Assembly: GCA_001579985.1 (NCBI GenBank) | Contig: LRSR01002934.1 | Span: 1 to 64,000, forward strand | DNA: 64,000 bases | Source of the DNA: Hypsibius dujardini | Lineage: Eukaryota > Tardigrada > Eutardigrada > Parachela > Hypsibiidae | Direction: 5' to 3' | Part shown: positions 23,215 through 33,810 of the stretch, one piece after another | How positions within the stretch are numbered: position 1 is the stretch's first letter | How the letters are laid out: each line of letters opens with the position of its first letter | The notes under the pieces: model-generated | Database searches by the model: none | What the model was told of the DNA's origin: nothing | Seen by the model: the letters and a program-made list of their open reading frames with translations, nothing else | Translations under genes and position numbers: made by a program

Positions 23215-24770
23215 TCTGCAAATAAGTTTTATCTATAAAAATACCGGTGACGGGTTTTTTGAACACTTAGAAAACAAAGAGGTTTTGCAGAGTCCGATAT
23301 ATTAGGAACAAGTAAAAGAAATTATATGACAAGGTCCAAAAGATCCACATCGGCTTAAATACGAACTGGTGAAAAGGTGTGATCAAGGAGCAGCATTCTA
23401 TTCTGGACTGATTAGAAAAGATTATCGACGCTCATATTGTGAATTCCACATGATAATTGCTCTACCTTTAACTTACGTTTGAGAATATGGGATGACTTCA
23501 TTACGTCTCACGTACAAATTGTCTGTAGGCAATTAAGATGTTGTTTACTAAACTTACGGAAAATTGAAAGAATACAGTAGATTACCTTGAAAGTGGTATT
23601 GCGACCAATACCTAACATTTAATTGGGTGCCATTTGGGAAGCAATAGCCATGCCACGCACAAGCCAGAAATAGACGGACGGGTAAAATAAAATACGTAAG
23701 GTTCATTTCATCACGCAAGAGACCAGTCATTCGAATTTATAATAACCTGTGTACCAACAGCCAATAGAAACCGAGCAGAATTAGGTCTTTCCTAACATTT
23801 TCATGGAGGAGTGGGCGATATACAGTAATCGTTATCTCCTAAAGCTACAATTTGAGTTTTTATTTTCCTTAAATGCAATATCAAAAAGACTTTATCTTGT
23901 CTTAATTTTATTGTCTTAATCTTAATTTTTTTTTAATTCATTAAACTCACCCAGATCAGAAACGGACTGGAGAGGGAGCACGCAAAACCTTGTTATCGAG
24001 AAAGACGTTTTTTAGTTTTCCTTGGTTTAAAACAACGTTTGAAAAACAAACGTGCATAAATAGTGCCAATTAAAGCTTCTGTTTTTTCCTTTTTGTTCTA
24101 TCTATTCCGAGCGATTATTGTGAGAATTTAATTTTACCAGTCCGTGTGGGGTCAATCGCAGTCAATCAATGGCTCGATTTTTCGCTATATTATTGTTCGT
24201 ACTTCCAGTTTGCGCACTATTCAGGCCAGATCCGTGATCATTTTTGTCTTTAAATGGATTATCAAAAAGTATTACTTTCCTATTTAGTTTGCTAGCCCCC
24301 ATTTCTAATGTTTTGCCGAACCAAAACTACTTAGCCTGTTTCTTTATACGTAGTTGCAAAACATTACAGTACAGTATAGTACAGTACACGTGTACACTAA
24401 AAAAGTCCCGTAGAAGAGTCCAGTACACTCAGTACAGTCCATGTTTTAGATCGTGCTTCCGATCACAAGGCCCGAGTTTTTACCTCCGTCTTACGTTCCG
24501 ACCCTATCACACACATGTGCGTGCCAGTTGTAAAAATAAGCTTTTGTTACGTGACTGCCGCTTCATCTCCGCGGAATCCGTACCACTTCCGCTTCTGGGG
24601 ACCCCGTTCAAAGTGACTCGCGTCCATCTAGACTCGGAGTTTGACCATTGTAAGTCTCCGTTGATTGATAATTACTCAAATTATTTAATATTGCTTACTC
24701 CTTTTTTTTCTAACTTCGATTGATTAATGAGTTGATAGTTCTGCCTTTTACTAGTCTATTTCTTTTTTTT
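23215..24770. other. Upstream of the corazonin gene; no supported gene
   Basis: Expected to contain the corazonin promoter. A plus frame at 24244-24723 includes a GC-richer, coding-looking patch at about 24480-24655 (FYLRLTFRPYHTHVRASC, then KVTRVHLDSEFDH) before a GTAAGT, but it cannot be joined in frame to the exon-like piece at 24776. A TACAGTACAG simple repeat lies at 24365-24400. Confidence 0.35.
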
Positions 24771-24775
24771 TCAGC

Positions 24776-24954
24776 CCCCAGCCGGTCGAAATGATCAGCA
24801 TCCGTTCCTGCTTCGGTGATGATCAACAGGAGTGGCTGGAAGTCACCAGTGGGACCATCAAGCGCCGCAAGATGTGGATCCCTGCCGAGCAGATGTCTAC
24901 AAAGAATCCTTTTCTTTCCTTGCCTTCCGTGCCAAGAATCTTCGGTAAGTTTCC
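24776..24954 (+). CDS. Isolated exon-like fragment, unidentified
   Basis: Flanked by a pyrimidine-rich acceptor (TTTTTTTTCAG) and a good GTAAGT donor at 24945, with an open frame reading IRSCFGDDQQEWLEVTSG, then RRKMWIPAEQM. The composition is coding-like but no family is recognised, and neighbouring candidate exons do not match in phase. It could be an exon of an unplaced gene or a captured fragment. Confidence 0.3.
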
Positions 24955-25009
24955 CAGTTGTCCGTCATTTTTAATTCTGTTTGTTTTGATTTAATGTGTT
25001 AATGTCGGG

Positions 25010-25937
25010 ACGAGGGGCAAACTGAAAGTCTTGACACCCCACTTTTAAAACTAGGATAGAGCAGGTATAAAAATTTTGTCCATGCAGAAGGATATAGGGG
25101 GATCGGTGACCTAGATATAAAATAAATGGGGCACGCGACGAAAGACAGGGACGAGAGAAAGGCGAGCAAACGCAGACCATTCTCGGCAGCTAACAGGCAC
25201 AGTCAGCTATTCCATAATTACACCTTCTTCAGCCCAGTGGCTGATCATGTTATATATACTTTATATATATAATACTTTAAAAGCATATATATACACTTTA
25301 CAAAAAGGTGAGTGTAACTCGTTTTACTGCTAAGTTGGCTAAGGATGAATTTTGGGAAATCAGCCAACCTTCGTGCAGTCTGAAATAATCTGAGGCGTTA
25401 TTAACAGATAATTTGAATTTTACATTACATTTCTTTATTTAAATTTGACGAAGTCTCCCGATTGATAAAAAAATCCTTTAAAGTTTTTTGGGGTTTTTTT
25501 CACCAGGTTTCTAAAAATAGAATGTTAAATGAGGGATCCCAGAGCCGAGCAAATTCAATTTTACGCCCCAAAATATGGCAGTCCGAGAAGCGGTGTTCCC
25601 CAGCGCCAAATTTCTATTTAATCGGTGCTGTGGAATTAGGATCTTTTTTAATTTAAAAAAGCGATGATTCTAGATTATTTTGGCTGTTTTAGCTTTTATG
25701 TCAGTTTTCAATTAAACGATTGAGAAAATGAAAACAATTTAGGACAGGGTTTGTTCAGTCTTCCGCTGCATGCCGCCCGCAAGGTAATGTTTTTGCTACC
25801 TATCAAAACAATTTCTTCAAATCAATTTTTTTCTCAACTTATCTGAGGTTGGACTACTAGAATCAGAATCAAGTTGGTTTAAATACGTAGATTCTTCGCA
25901 ATAAATGGGGTGTCGAGACTTTCAGTTTGCCCCTCGT
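25010..25937. mobile_element. TIR DNA element, about 930 bp, non-autonomous
   Basis: The ends are 32-bp inverted repeats beginning ACGAGGGGCAAACTGAAAGT and continuing through GACACCCCA, with a single mismatch between the two copies. The interior holds no transposase-like frame, only an AT microsatellite (25250-25300) and unrelated short frames. High similarity of the ends suggests a fairly recent insertion. No target duplication is evident. Confidence 0.75.
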
Positions 25938-26477
25938 ATGTTCTCGTTTGACTGCTTGGTGGAATAATTATATTTATAATACAAAACGCTATTATAGGGG
26001 CCGAACATTGGGGCAGCGATATTTCGTGAATTGATTGTGCATCATTAAGATAAAAAATATATTAGCCAGTAAACACATGGTACCATATTCAACTTGATTT
26101 CTAGATTTAAAGTATTCTGGCTCGTTTTTGGTATCTCAAAATCAGGAAAACACAAATTCTCCAATTGTTTTTCGGTTACTTGACAAAAAAACTGATTTCT
26201 GGGCCCACTGATACTTTGCAGCTATAAATAAATTTTAATAAAATTAAAAAACATTTAGGTTGCATTGCGAATTATATTTAAATAGACTTCCGGGCTATTT
26301 AAAAAAAGATCGAAATCGCCCATTCAAAATATGAAACTAAATTAAAGTTCCTTATAATTTTAATTATTTTGGCCTAATTTAATTTAAATTAAATTGAAAA
26401 TCGGCAAGCTTTCAATCTCGATTATAAATAAAATTGAAATAAGTCTATAATTCACAATTTGGAGACTTAAAATATAC

Positions 26478-26743
26478 CCATCATTGCTTTTCAGAAATGT
26501 TATGCATGGTTTCTCGTCCGTTTGCGGGGTGAATTTAACATATCTATTGAGCATCATATCTTTCATTGCATCATAAACCACGTTGATTTGAGTTGAATCT
26601 GGACCAAAAAAGACTTGAACACACGAATGAGCATGGCGTTTGCTTCATTACTCACTGAAATAATCCATGGGGAACGTGAACAATACGATTCCGCCGGGCC
26701 ATTGTTCATTTTTGTCAGGTGCCATTATGATTGCCAGTTCAGG
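26478..26743 (-). pseudogene. Two-exon astacin fragment
   Basis: Exons 26656-26743 and 26478-26598 join in phase 1 and match exons 3 and 4 of the intact astacin at 61.9 kb in size and phase (the second is 121 bp in both). Residues include NEQWPGGIVLFTFPMDYF (WPGG motif) and RYVKFTPQTDEKPCITF, then SNDG. The exon ends at the same place as its counterpart, before the zinc-site exon. No signal-peptide, propeptide, zinc-site or Met-turn exon was found within reach on this strand. It is a leftover of a duplicated gene, or a gene with very long introns; I favour a relic. Confidence 0.6.
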
Positions 26744-26749
26744 CTGTCA

Positions 26750-28050
26750 AACTTACCTTACCCCATGAATTGTGTTTAACTCATATTATTTTGATAGCGG
26801 TCACAAAACATGTTGCGTTTTATAATATTCCATTACTGAACCCAATTAAAAGTCAGTTGATCTTATTTGGTGTTTCGCTTAAAGAGAAGACGTTAAAAGA
26901 AACAAATTGGTAGTTCATTTACGTTATCAGACACCCAGACGTCTACGCCCGAAATTTCTCCCTCAAATATATCGGAATTCAATGACGTTATCCTTCTTAT
27001 TTTTTAGTAAAAGAATTAACGCAGTAGAAATCAAGCTGCGCCAATCTGGAAAGAGGAAGAACGTTCCAGGTTACACATTATGGCTGATTTTTCAATAGTG
27101 TTCTGCTCTTTTTATCAAATGGGCTGGGAAATCTGTCTGTCGCCTGGCTGAAGTGCGAGTTTTATCCTCGTCCGTGACGCTATAGAAGGTCACCACCAAA
27201 ACTCCCGTGATGCGTGTTCAGTTCTGTGACCGCCATGCAAGAAATAGGAAAATGTTAAATGATTGATGAATTTTAGTTCCATATTGAGATGAATATTTAA
27301 ATTCACTGAAAATTACTGAATTAAAACATGTAAGAACGAAAAACATATCCCCAATTGGACGACAACCGTTATCATTGGCTTTTTAATGTTCAGTAAATGC
27401 CTTCTCGCCTACTCAAAAAAAAATCTTGACAAAAGTTTTTTTGTATATGTGTGAAGGCCGATGTTTTCCCAACGGCAGACGAGCCGGTTCTCCTGCAACT
27501 CGAATGAATGTATCATAACAAAGCAAATTCTCGTAACTGTTTGGCTACCGTTAGAGAATGGTAAATTGCACATTTGCTTGGACGTTTGTCTACCCTTAAC
27601 CTATCTAAAACCAGTTTGCAAGGCCTCAGATACTAAGTCCATTATAACTGCTGCAACGTACCACTTAAGGAAAGCGGCAAACCCAAAGTCGGAAGAAACG
27701 ACCTAATGGGAGTAAAAAATGAGGTTTTTACACTCGGACAGACCATGTTTTACGAAAATCTGTAACACTGCCTGTTGTAGTCGTATAATCCTTTCTCAAG
27801 GGAGTTTGAAACACAATGAAATCCTGCAAAATGTGATTTGAGAGCTAGTAAACACTAATAGACTGCTCATCCGAAGCAGAAGAAATGTCAAAATCCTTTT
27901 TTACGCATTATCCTAGGAAATATTTATGACGTTCTCTTTCATATCCTCAGAATATGAGGGAAAAAGAATAGTTTTTGCTGAATCGGTGAAACGCCACACA
28001 GAGTAACGTCAAATCATTCGAAAAGGTAATTAAGACGGTGTAGTTGGCCA
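26750..28050. other. Gap, no gene seen
   Basis: Only short frames (for example 27461-27706 plus, 81 codons) without splice context or domain. It lies between the astacin fragment and the end of the YWTD/EGF gene and would contain the 3' flank of the latter. Confidence 0.4.
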
Positions 28051-28051
28051 A

Positions 28052-31000
28052 TCACTTATCTTCGCAACCACTATTTCCCGTCGGACAAACACACTTTTTT
28101 AGTCCTCCGGCCAAGGGTAGACAGATGAAAGGGCATCCACCGTTAGACAGAGCACATGCATTGCTTTCTACACAAATAACCATTTATTTTCACGAGATAC
28201 CCCAATGAAAAGGACTGAAAAAATGTAAACAATTAAAAATGTGCTCTTACTGGTTGGACACTGGCGCGATGCTAAAGCAAGTCCGAAGAGTACCCCACTG
28301 CGACTTGCAGGCAGAGTGTGCCGCTTCACGTCGGTACCCCTCTTGGTCATGCTGCTCACTGACCCGCTACATAATAAACTCAGGGAATCAAATTATGTAA
28401 GGTTTAGTCATTAAAGCCAGTGCTACTCACGTTCGAAGGGATGTCCAGTAGATACGATCGTCTGATGCAGTGATGCCATAAACTTGCATGCCATAAGCAT
28501 CTTGGGCAGAAATCAGTCGTTTGGAACCTCCGTCAATCGAGATGCTCTCCACATTTCCCGAGTCTGGACAAATTCGATCAAAATTAAATGAACTGAGTCG
28601 AGACTTACTTTTTGCAAAACTTTTTCCTCAAGTTTCCAAACAGGGCGGCTTTCAGGTATTGATTGTCCTTATCATTTTGAGCAGGCAAATCTTTCCATAT
28701 TAAATCAATGAAACATACAAGGGAATTTGCCGCATGGTTTTGGCTTAGAAATCTTCCCCAGGTCGCTGGCTGTAGTGGTTCAAGTCATTTCACTTTATAC
28801 TCGAATTTCATTTATTCAGAAGATATAATGAGTTTGCAAACTTTCAGCTATTCCAAAAACTCGAAATGACACGTGACGTCACCATAAATTCCTTCCGTTG
28901 GGGTATTCATCGCAAAACATTTTTAAACAATGTTTTTTACCTGCTTAAGGGCTTTTTAAGTGCTTATTGCAATTCTTCATACTCGAATTTCTGCGATTTT
29001 GAATAATGCTTGAAATTCAAAAGTTATGGCTCGTGGACCTCCTTTTTATTTTGGGATGGGATGAACCTTGAGGAAAAACGTTGTCTAATAAAGTTTTGAT
29101 AAGAGTACCCAAACGGAAAAAGGAATCTATGATGACGTCACGTGTCATTTCGAGTTTTTGGGAATCGCCAAAAGTTTGCAAACTCAATATATCTTCTGAA
29201 TAAATGAAATTCAAGTATTAAGTGAAATGATTTGTACCACCATAGCTAGCGACCCGGGGAAGATTTTTAAGCCAAAATCATGGGGAGAATTCCTATTAAC
29301 TGAATTATGCCGTAACATTTTTAAATGTTTCAGTGGGTTCCAATCCGTATATGATCCAAAATTGATAAAGTTAGCAGGAAGCGTATCCCAGTTGTGTCAG
29401 AAAAATAAACTTCACTGACTTGAGCCCATATATGCATAATAACAAATTATTAAAAATCTGGCGTCCTTAACAGCTCAGTTTTCGTACCGAATATTTCGGA
29501 AAAGGCATAGCTGGCACTGATTATGGAAGCGGAATGAAAATAAAAGAAAGCAGCCGTCTCAGAATGCAATGCTTGTGTTTTTTGAAACAAATTATCAGGT
29601 TTGTTATGCCTTGTGCAAAAACATTTTTATGGGCCGCTTCAAATTTGACCAACAAAACCAATTTTAAAAAGAATATTACGTCCCCGTTTAATTTGTCAAA
29701 CCCGCTTGAGACCGTTGGATGCCGGCTCGATGTACTAGATTTAAGCGGAATCAGAATGGTTTCTGGTGAGCCCAGCGTAGGCGGAGCTTGGTACGAAAAA
29801 TTATATTTCTACCCGATACATTGTTTCGGTTAGGTTGAACTTACTGTGGTCTGCCCAGTACAAAGTATCAGTCTGGAGGTCCAAGGCTAAGGAGAAGGCA
29901 TAGACATTGTCGACCAACATTGATTCTTTGACTCCATCCATGGACGTTGCTTGAATTGTTTTTGCTGATGTCGACCAATATATCATCCTGCATGAACAAA
30001 AAAATGGCTGGTGCAAAGTTAGTCTGGCCTTAAACTAAAAACGGTCGCCCCAGCGCAAATGCAGATCTTGAAAAGGTAGGACATCAGTCAATCGAGGTAG
30101 CAATCCACTCTCGGTCATCTCACCGTTTTACGATATTTCATAAAAAATTAGATCTGGCTGACGCCACAATCAGGGTTTTCGACGCATCAAATTGTTTTGC
30201 TGTGCCCTCTTTAATGTAGCTATTTTTGTCTGTTCCAAAGAGGATGTTATCCAAACCCGGGAATTTTTCAAAAAAAATCAAACATCGGTCTTGTGCCAAT
30301 CAAACCAGGTATATGAACGAGCTGATGCAGCCGCTGTGAAAATCAGTGTGGCAACCCAACGAGCTCTCTCGGCTTCCTTGAGTCCGTGTTTAATTAAATT
30401 TTTTAAAGCTCGATGTCAGCTTTTAAAAAACGTTTTTACTCTATAAAAGAGACATGCAGCACGGCTTCCGTTTGATTGAAACTGCCTCCCATCTTAACTC
30501 TACAAAAACTGGTGAAATTATTGGGGAGCAATCTCTTTGCAAATGTCAAGTCTAAACTTCCTCAACAGGGACAGTAACTAGCATTTTGTATCCGTTTTGT
30601 AGAATATCTGCTCTCTGGCTGGTACAAAAATATTGCATGTTTTCACGAATGTAATTCATTCTCTGGCACGCCGGTTATTTTTTTCCAATGGCAGCCTGTC
30701 TTTCTGTATAACTCTTTCAAAGACAAATAGAATGAGAATTCTACTATTGTTCTCCGTATCTAATGGTTTGGTCTTCAGTCTCGAAAGACTGTCTCGGGAT
30801 AGTTTCAACCTTCGTTTTCTTCAAGGTATTTAATGTTTGTGCCCGATAGAAGTCCTCAGCCTTTATCCTGACTCTAACTGCAACTTCTCCGATCGATTAT
30901 AACCATACCCTCTGATAGGGTGGACTTATAGAGCTGTATCTGGGTTCAATCTGGAACCTTTCAGGAGAGCTAGCGAACCAGCTTGCAGATCGGCAATTTT

Positions 31001-31362
31001 GGCGACAAAGATAGCGTCCCCATTCCTCCAAAATATGTTCCTGCTAACAGAGTCGATTGCGAGGCCTAGGTATGGACCCGCTATCCGGAAAACAAAATTT
31101 AATTCGAAAACAAAATCTGATGCATATGCAAATCGTTAATTACCTTGCGGCACTACCAACTGCACATCTGACCCATCATAACGCGAACGCCTGATGCCAG
31201 TGCTCATACTGGTCCAGTACAAGTATTGTTCTTCGCAATCTGCAGCAACGCTGCCACTGTCATCCTCCGCGGATATGTTCGAGAGTAGCTTCATACCATC
31301 CACGTCGTCCGTTAGTGGTATCTTCCAAATCTCGTGACTTTGAGAGAACACTAGGAAGTCAT
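28052..31362 (-). CDS. Secreted YWTD-propeller protein with terminal EGF module
   Basis: LDL-receptor-type beta-propeller followed by one EGF-like domain. Exons in order: 31144-31362 (FLVFSQSHEIWKIPL, YLYWTSMSTGIRRS), 30958-31080 (LGLAIDSVSRNIFW), 29845-29987 (MIYWSTSAKTIQATSMDG, TLYWADH), 28431-28563 (SGNVESISIDGGSKR, RIYWTS), 28251-28351, and 28052-28167 (NACALSNGGCPFICLPL, CVCPTG, then EDK-stop). Phases match except between 30958 and 29987, where a small exon is missing. The product stops right after the EGF, with no transmembrane segment or further repeats, so it would be secreted, unlike LRP receptors. The 5' exon with the signal peptide, upstream of 31362, was not identified. The intron 28564-29844 carries a foldback element. 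Confidence 0.85.
28721..29293. mobile_element. Foldback/MITE element, about 570 bp, in an intron
   Basis: Arms 28721-28935 and about 29075-29293 are inverted copies of each other, including TTTATTCAGAAGATATA, GAGTTTGCAAACTTT, AAAACTCGAAATGACACGTG and the CRE-like ACGTGACGTCA. Identity by eye is around 80-85 percent with small indels. The 140-bp middle has no frame. It lies wholly within the intron between two YWTD exons whose splice sites and phases are intact. Confidence 0.8.
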
Positions 31363-31604
31363 CTGAAACTGACAGAAATTAAAGGGGAATTAGCCGTTTG
31401 GTTTCGTTAAGCCGCCAGTTGAGGACACAGGTACTGCTTTAATTACTCTTTCCGAGGTTCAATATCATGCCTGTTTCCAATTTTCCGTTATCAAAATTTC
31501 AAAAGCTCACGGACGGTATTACGGACTCATTTTGTTGGTGATGGTTTCTTAAGGCACTGTATCGAAAATTTTGGCAATTCAGTATCAGAAAGCTTCATAA
31601 ACGA

Positions 31605-31940
31605 TCATATTCGATACGGGCAGAATTTTCCCCTTTTATGCCCATCCAATTCATAAGAAAATCCGCCATAGAGTTGTACATAGCAGCTGACGTGTGTAAG
31701 TTTTTGGATATTCTGACGCTGGCGAAAAGTTAGGAAACGCAATACGTGTAGTTCACTATAAAAATCAGTGTCGAGCAGTGAATAGATGAACATGCGACCG
31801 CCATTGGCAGTTGAACGAGCACATACTTTTTTGATAAAGGGAAAGATGTAAACAGTTCGGGCTGTACTATTTCCTTTTAACCAGATTATCATGATCAATA
31901 TCACGGTACTGATCAGCGCGAGCTCACACAAAAATAACAT
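31605..31940 (-). CDS. Hypothetical membrane-anchored ORF, 111 codons
   Basis: Starts at an ATG with a strongly hydrophobic segment (MLFLCELALISTVILIMIIW) ending in a single lysine, like a type II signal anchor, followed by a basic region and three Cys, the last in KRGKFCP. Glycosyltransferase stems begin this way, but no catalytic motif is present and the frame is short. Possible donors (GTATGT at about 31826 and GTATCG near the end) could lead to further exons I did not find. It lies between the YWTD gene and the defensin on the same strand. Confidence 0.35.
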   Translation of the reverse strand: MLFLCELALISTVILIMIIWLKGNSTARTVYIFPFIKKVCARSTANGGRMFIYSLLDTDFYSELHVLRFLTFRQRQNIQKLTHVSCYVQLYGGFSYELDGHKRGKFCPYRI

Positions 31941-32034
31941 TTTTTTGTGAGTTTTTATTGCGCAATGTCAACCTGATCTATTATAGCGATTCGTAGGATC
32001 TTCTGAAATAAACAGGTACAGGGAGTTTGAGTTG

Positions 32035-32740
32035 TTATTTGCGTTTTCTAGCACCTGCAAGCAGGGGTCAGAATAAATTTATTCGCGACCGATTGTCCAT
32101 TATTCTAAAAATACTCATAAAGATAGAGATGTTTTGCTAACTTTCCACATCAACCGGTTCCCAAAACAAGTGCATAACCTATTGGTAATTAAATTCACTT
32201 TATACGGTGACCTGCTGTTTCCTAATTACTAATGACCATGCAGTTACTTGCATGAGCCTACGTGGCACACAAATTTCCGGTTTATCTCACGTGTTTGGAC
32301 GCTGTGTTTCTTCATGATGCGGTGTGTAACTGAAAATTTGTCTGTAAATTATTTATCGTTTAGATTAAGGTTTGACAGAATTGGTTAGGCGGTTCAAAAA
32401 TTACGAACGGGACTGATAGTTTCACCCACTTTGTGCTTGTGCTCATGATCAGCTAAAATTCCTGTACCAGATCGCAAGCTGAAGAAATGATGTAGAATAA
32501 CTCTAAAAAGAATCACATACCCGTAACTCCACCACATTCAGTGCAATAGCAAACGCTGAACGCTTTCAGTTTTCCGCACTTTCCGCCACCCAATTTATCA
32601 TCTTTGCAGAATTTAGCGCACACCTCATCCTGGTTGCATTCACCAAAAAAAGTTTCGCTTATGCAACTCGACGAGGCGCTACGATTTGGCAGGAATATGA
32701 TCAATGTCGTCCAAATTATAATCCATCTGTGGCCGGCCAT
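32035..32740 (-). CDS. Drosomycin-type defensin, secreted
   Basis: Two exons: 32521-32740 and a 20-base coding part of exon 2 (32035-32054), joined in phase 1. Product of 79 residues: signal peptide (MAGHRWIIIWTTLIIFLP), then a mature peptide with eight Cys spaced C-x8-C-x5-C-x3-C-x9-C-x8-C-x-C-x2-C, beginning SCISETFFGEC and ending VCYCTEC, then GGVTGARKRK. This is the CS-alpha-beta scaffold of drosomycin and plant defensins, including the GxC knot Gly. The family is antifungal or otherwise antimicrobial; that role is inferred. The basic tail comes from the second exon. An acceptor-like TTGTTCTTAAG lies directly before the ATG. A paralogue forms the N-terminus of the gene at 59 kb. Confidence 0.87.
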
Positions 32741-33569
32741 CTTAAGAACAATGTAATTGCGAGAGTGCTATCAGACTTGTTGCGGAAGAGTTCAACAACA
32801 ATTTTCACTACATCGGCGTTCAGGGTGTTAGGCGAAACTTAATGTACCGGACTAATTTGAGGTCGTTGTACTTAACTGCATCAAAACCCGTCAGGGTACA
32901 ATTGACATACTTGTTTCTCGGGAAATCGGCTGTGTGGCGCAAAAAAAAGAAAAGCAGAATACTGTGCACTTTTTTCAAGTTAGTAAGAACGTTGTGTAGC
33001 TGAATCTTGAATTTGCCACTACTTAAACGCCCGTAGGCGTGACGCCTTACATGTGGAGAACCCGCTTTGCACTTTATGATTTTCTGATATTCCCACTAAT
33101 AATCTGCAGCTGTCTCTTTGAATATTCATTAGTGTTTTTTTAGCTTTAAAATATCATGCTGACTTGTCTTACATACCTGAATGAAATCGAGATGAATCTA
33201 TTTGAAAAACGTGTGCTATTTTGTTTAAGGGTATGATATTGCGGGACCACGTATTCTAATGTAACACAAAGGAAGATATTATTTATCCATAGAACATTGA
33301 AAGTGGATACTTATTAAAAACATCTTTTGTTATTTGATTTGAACCTAAAGAAATCAGCAAGTAATTGTAAAACCTCGCAAAAGTAAGTATTGAAAATTTT
33401 TCATTTTGAATGAAAATGCGTGAGCGTTCTTGTGTTTTACTTTTCACTATCAATAGTTTCCAGGCGAAACATTTCTACTCCTTAGAGAAGCCGTATGTAC
33501 ATATTCAATCCATATCAGAACACGTTATATGAGGCTGTCTATGGTAAGACGCATTCTGAAAAACACTTC

Positions 33570-33810
33570 TGTACCTTTGTATTTATATACCTAGGTACTG
33601 ATATGTTAGGTACCAAGATGCTGTGACGCTAGCTGCTATTTTGCAATTTACCTATTCGACAGGTTGTACCTATGTACTTATGTACCTAGGTGCTGGCATA
33701 CATATGTGCTACTGTATTCTGATATCGCTTGCTATAGAATGATAAACCTGTCTGAATAGCTGTATTCATATTTTTATATACCTAGATACTCGCATATTTA
33801 GGTACAATGG
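33570..33810. repeat. Degenerate tandem repeat, three units of about 95 bp
   Basis: Three spaced copies of a TTTATATACCTAGGTACTG-like core, near 33585, 33675 and 33770, each followed by a GCATAT/GATATG and TTAGGTAC-type segment. The units are diverged and interrupted; no coding frame. Confidence 0.5.
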
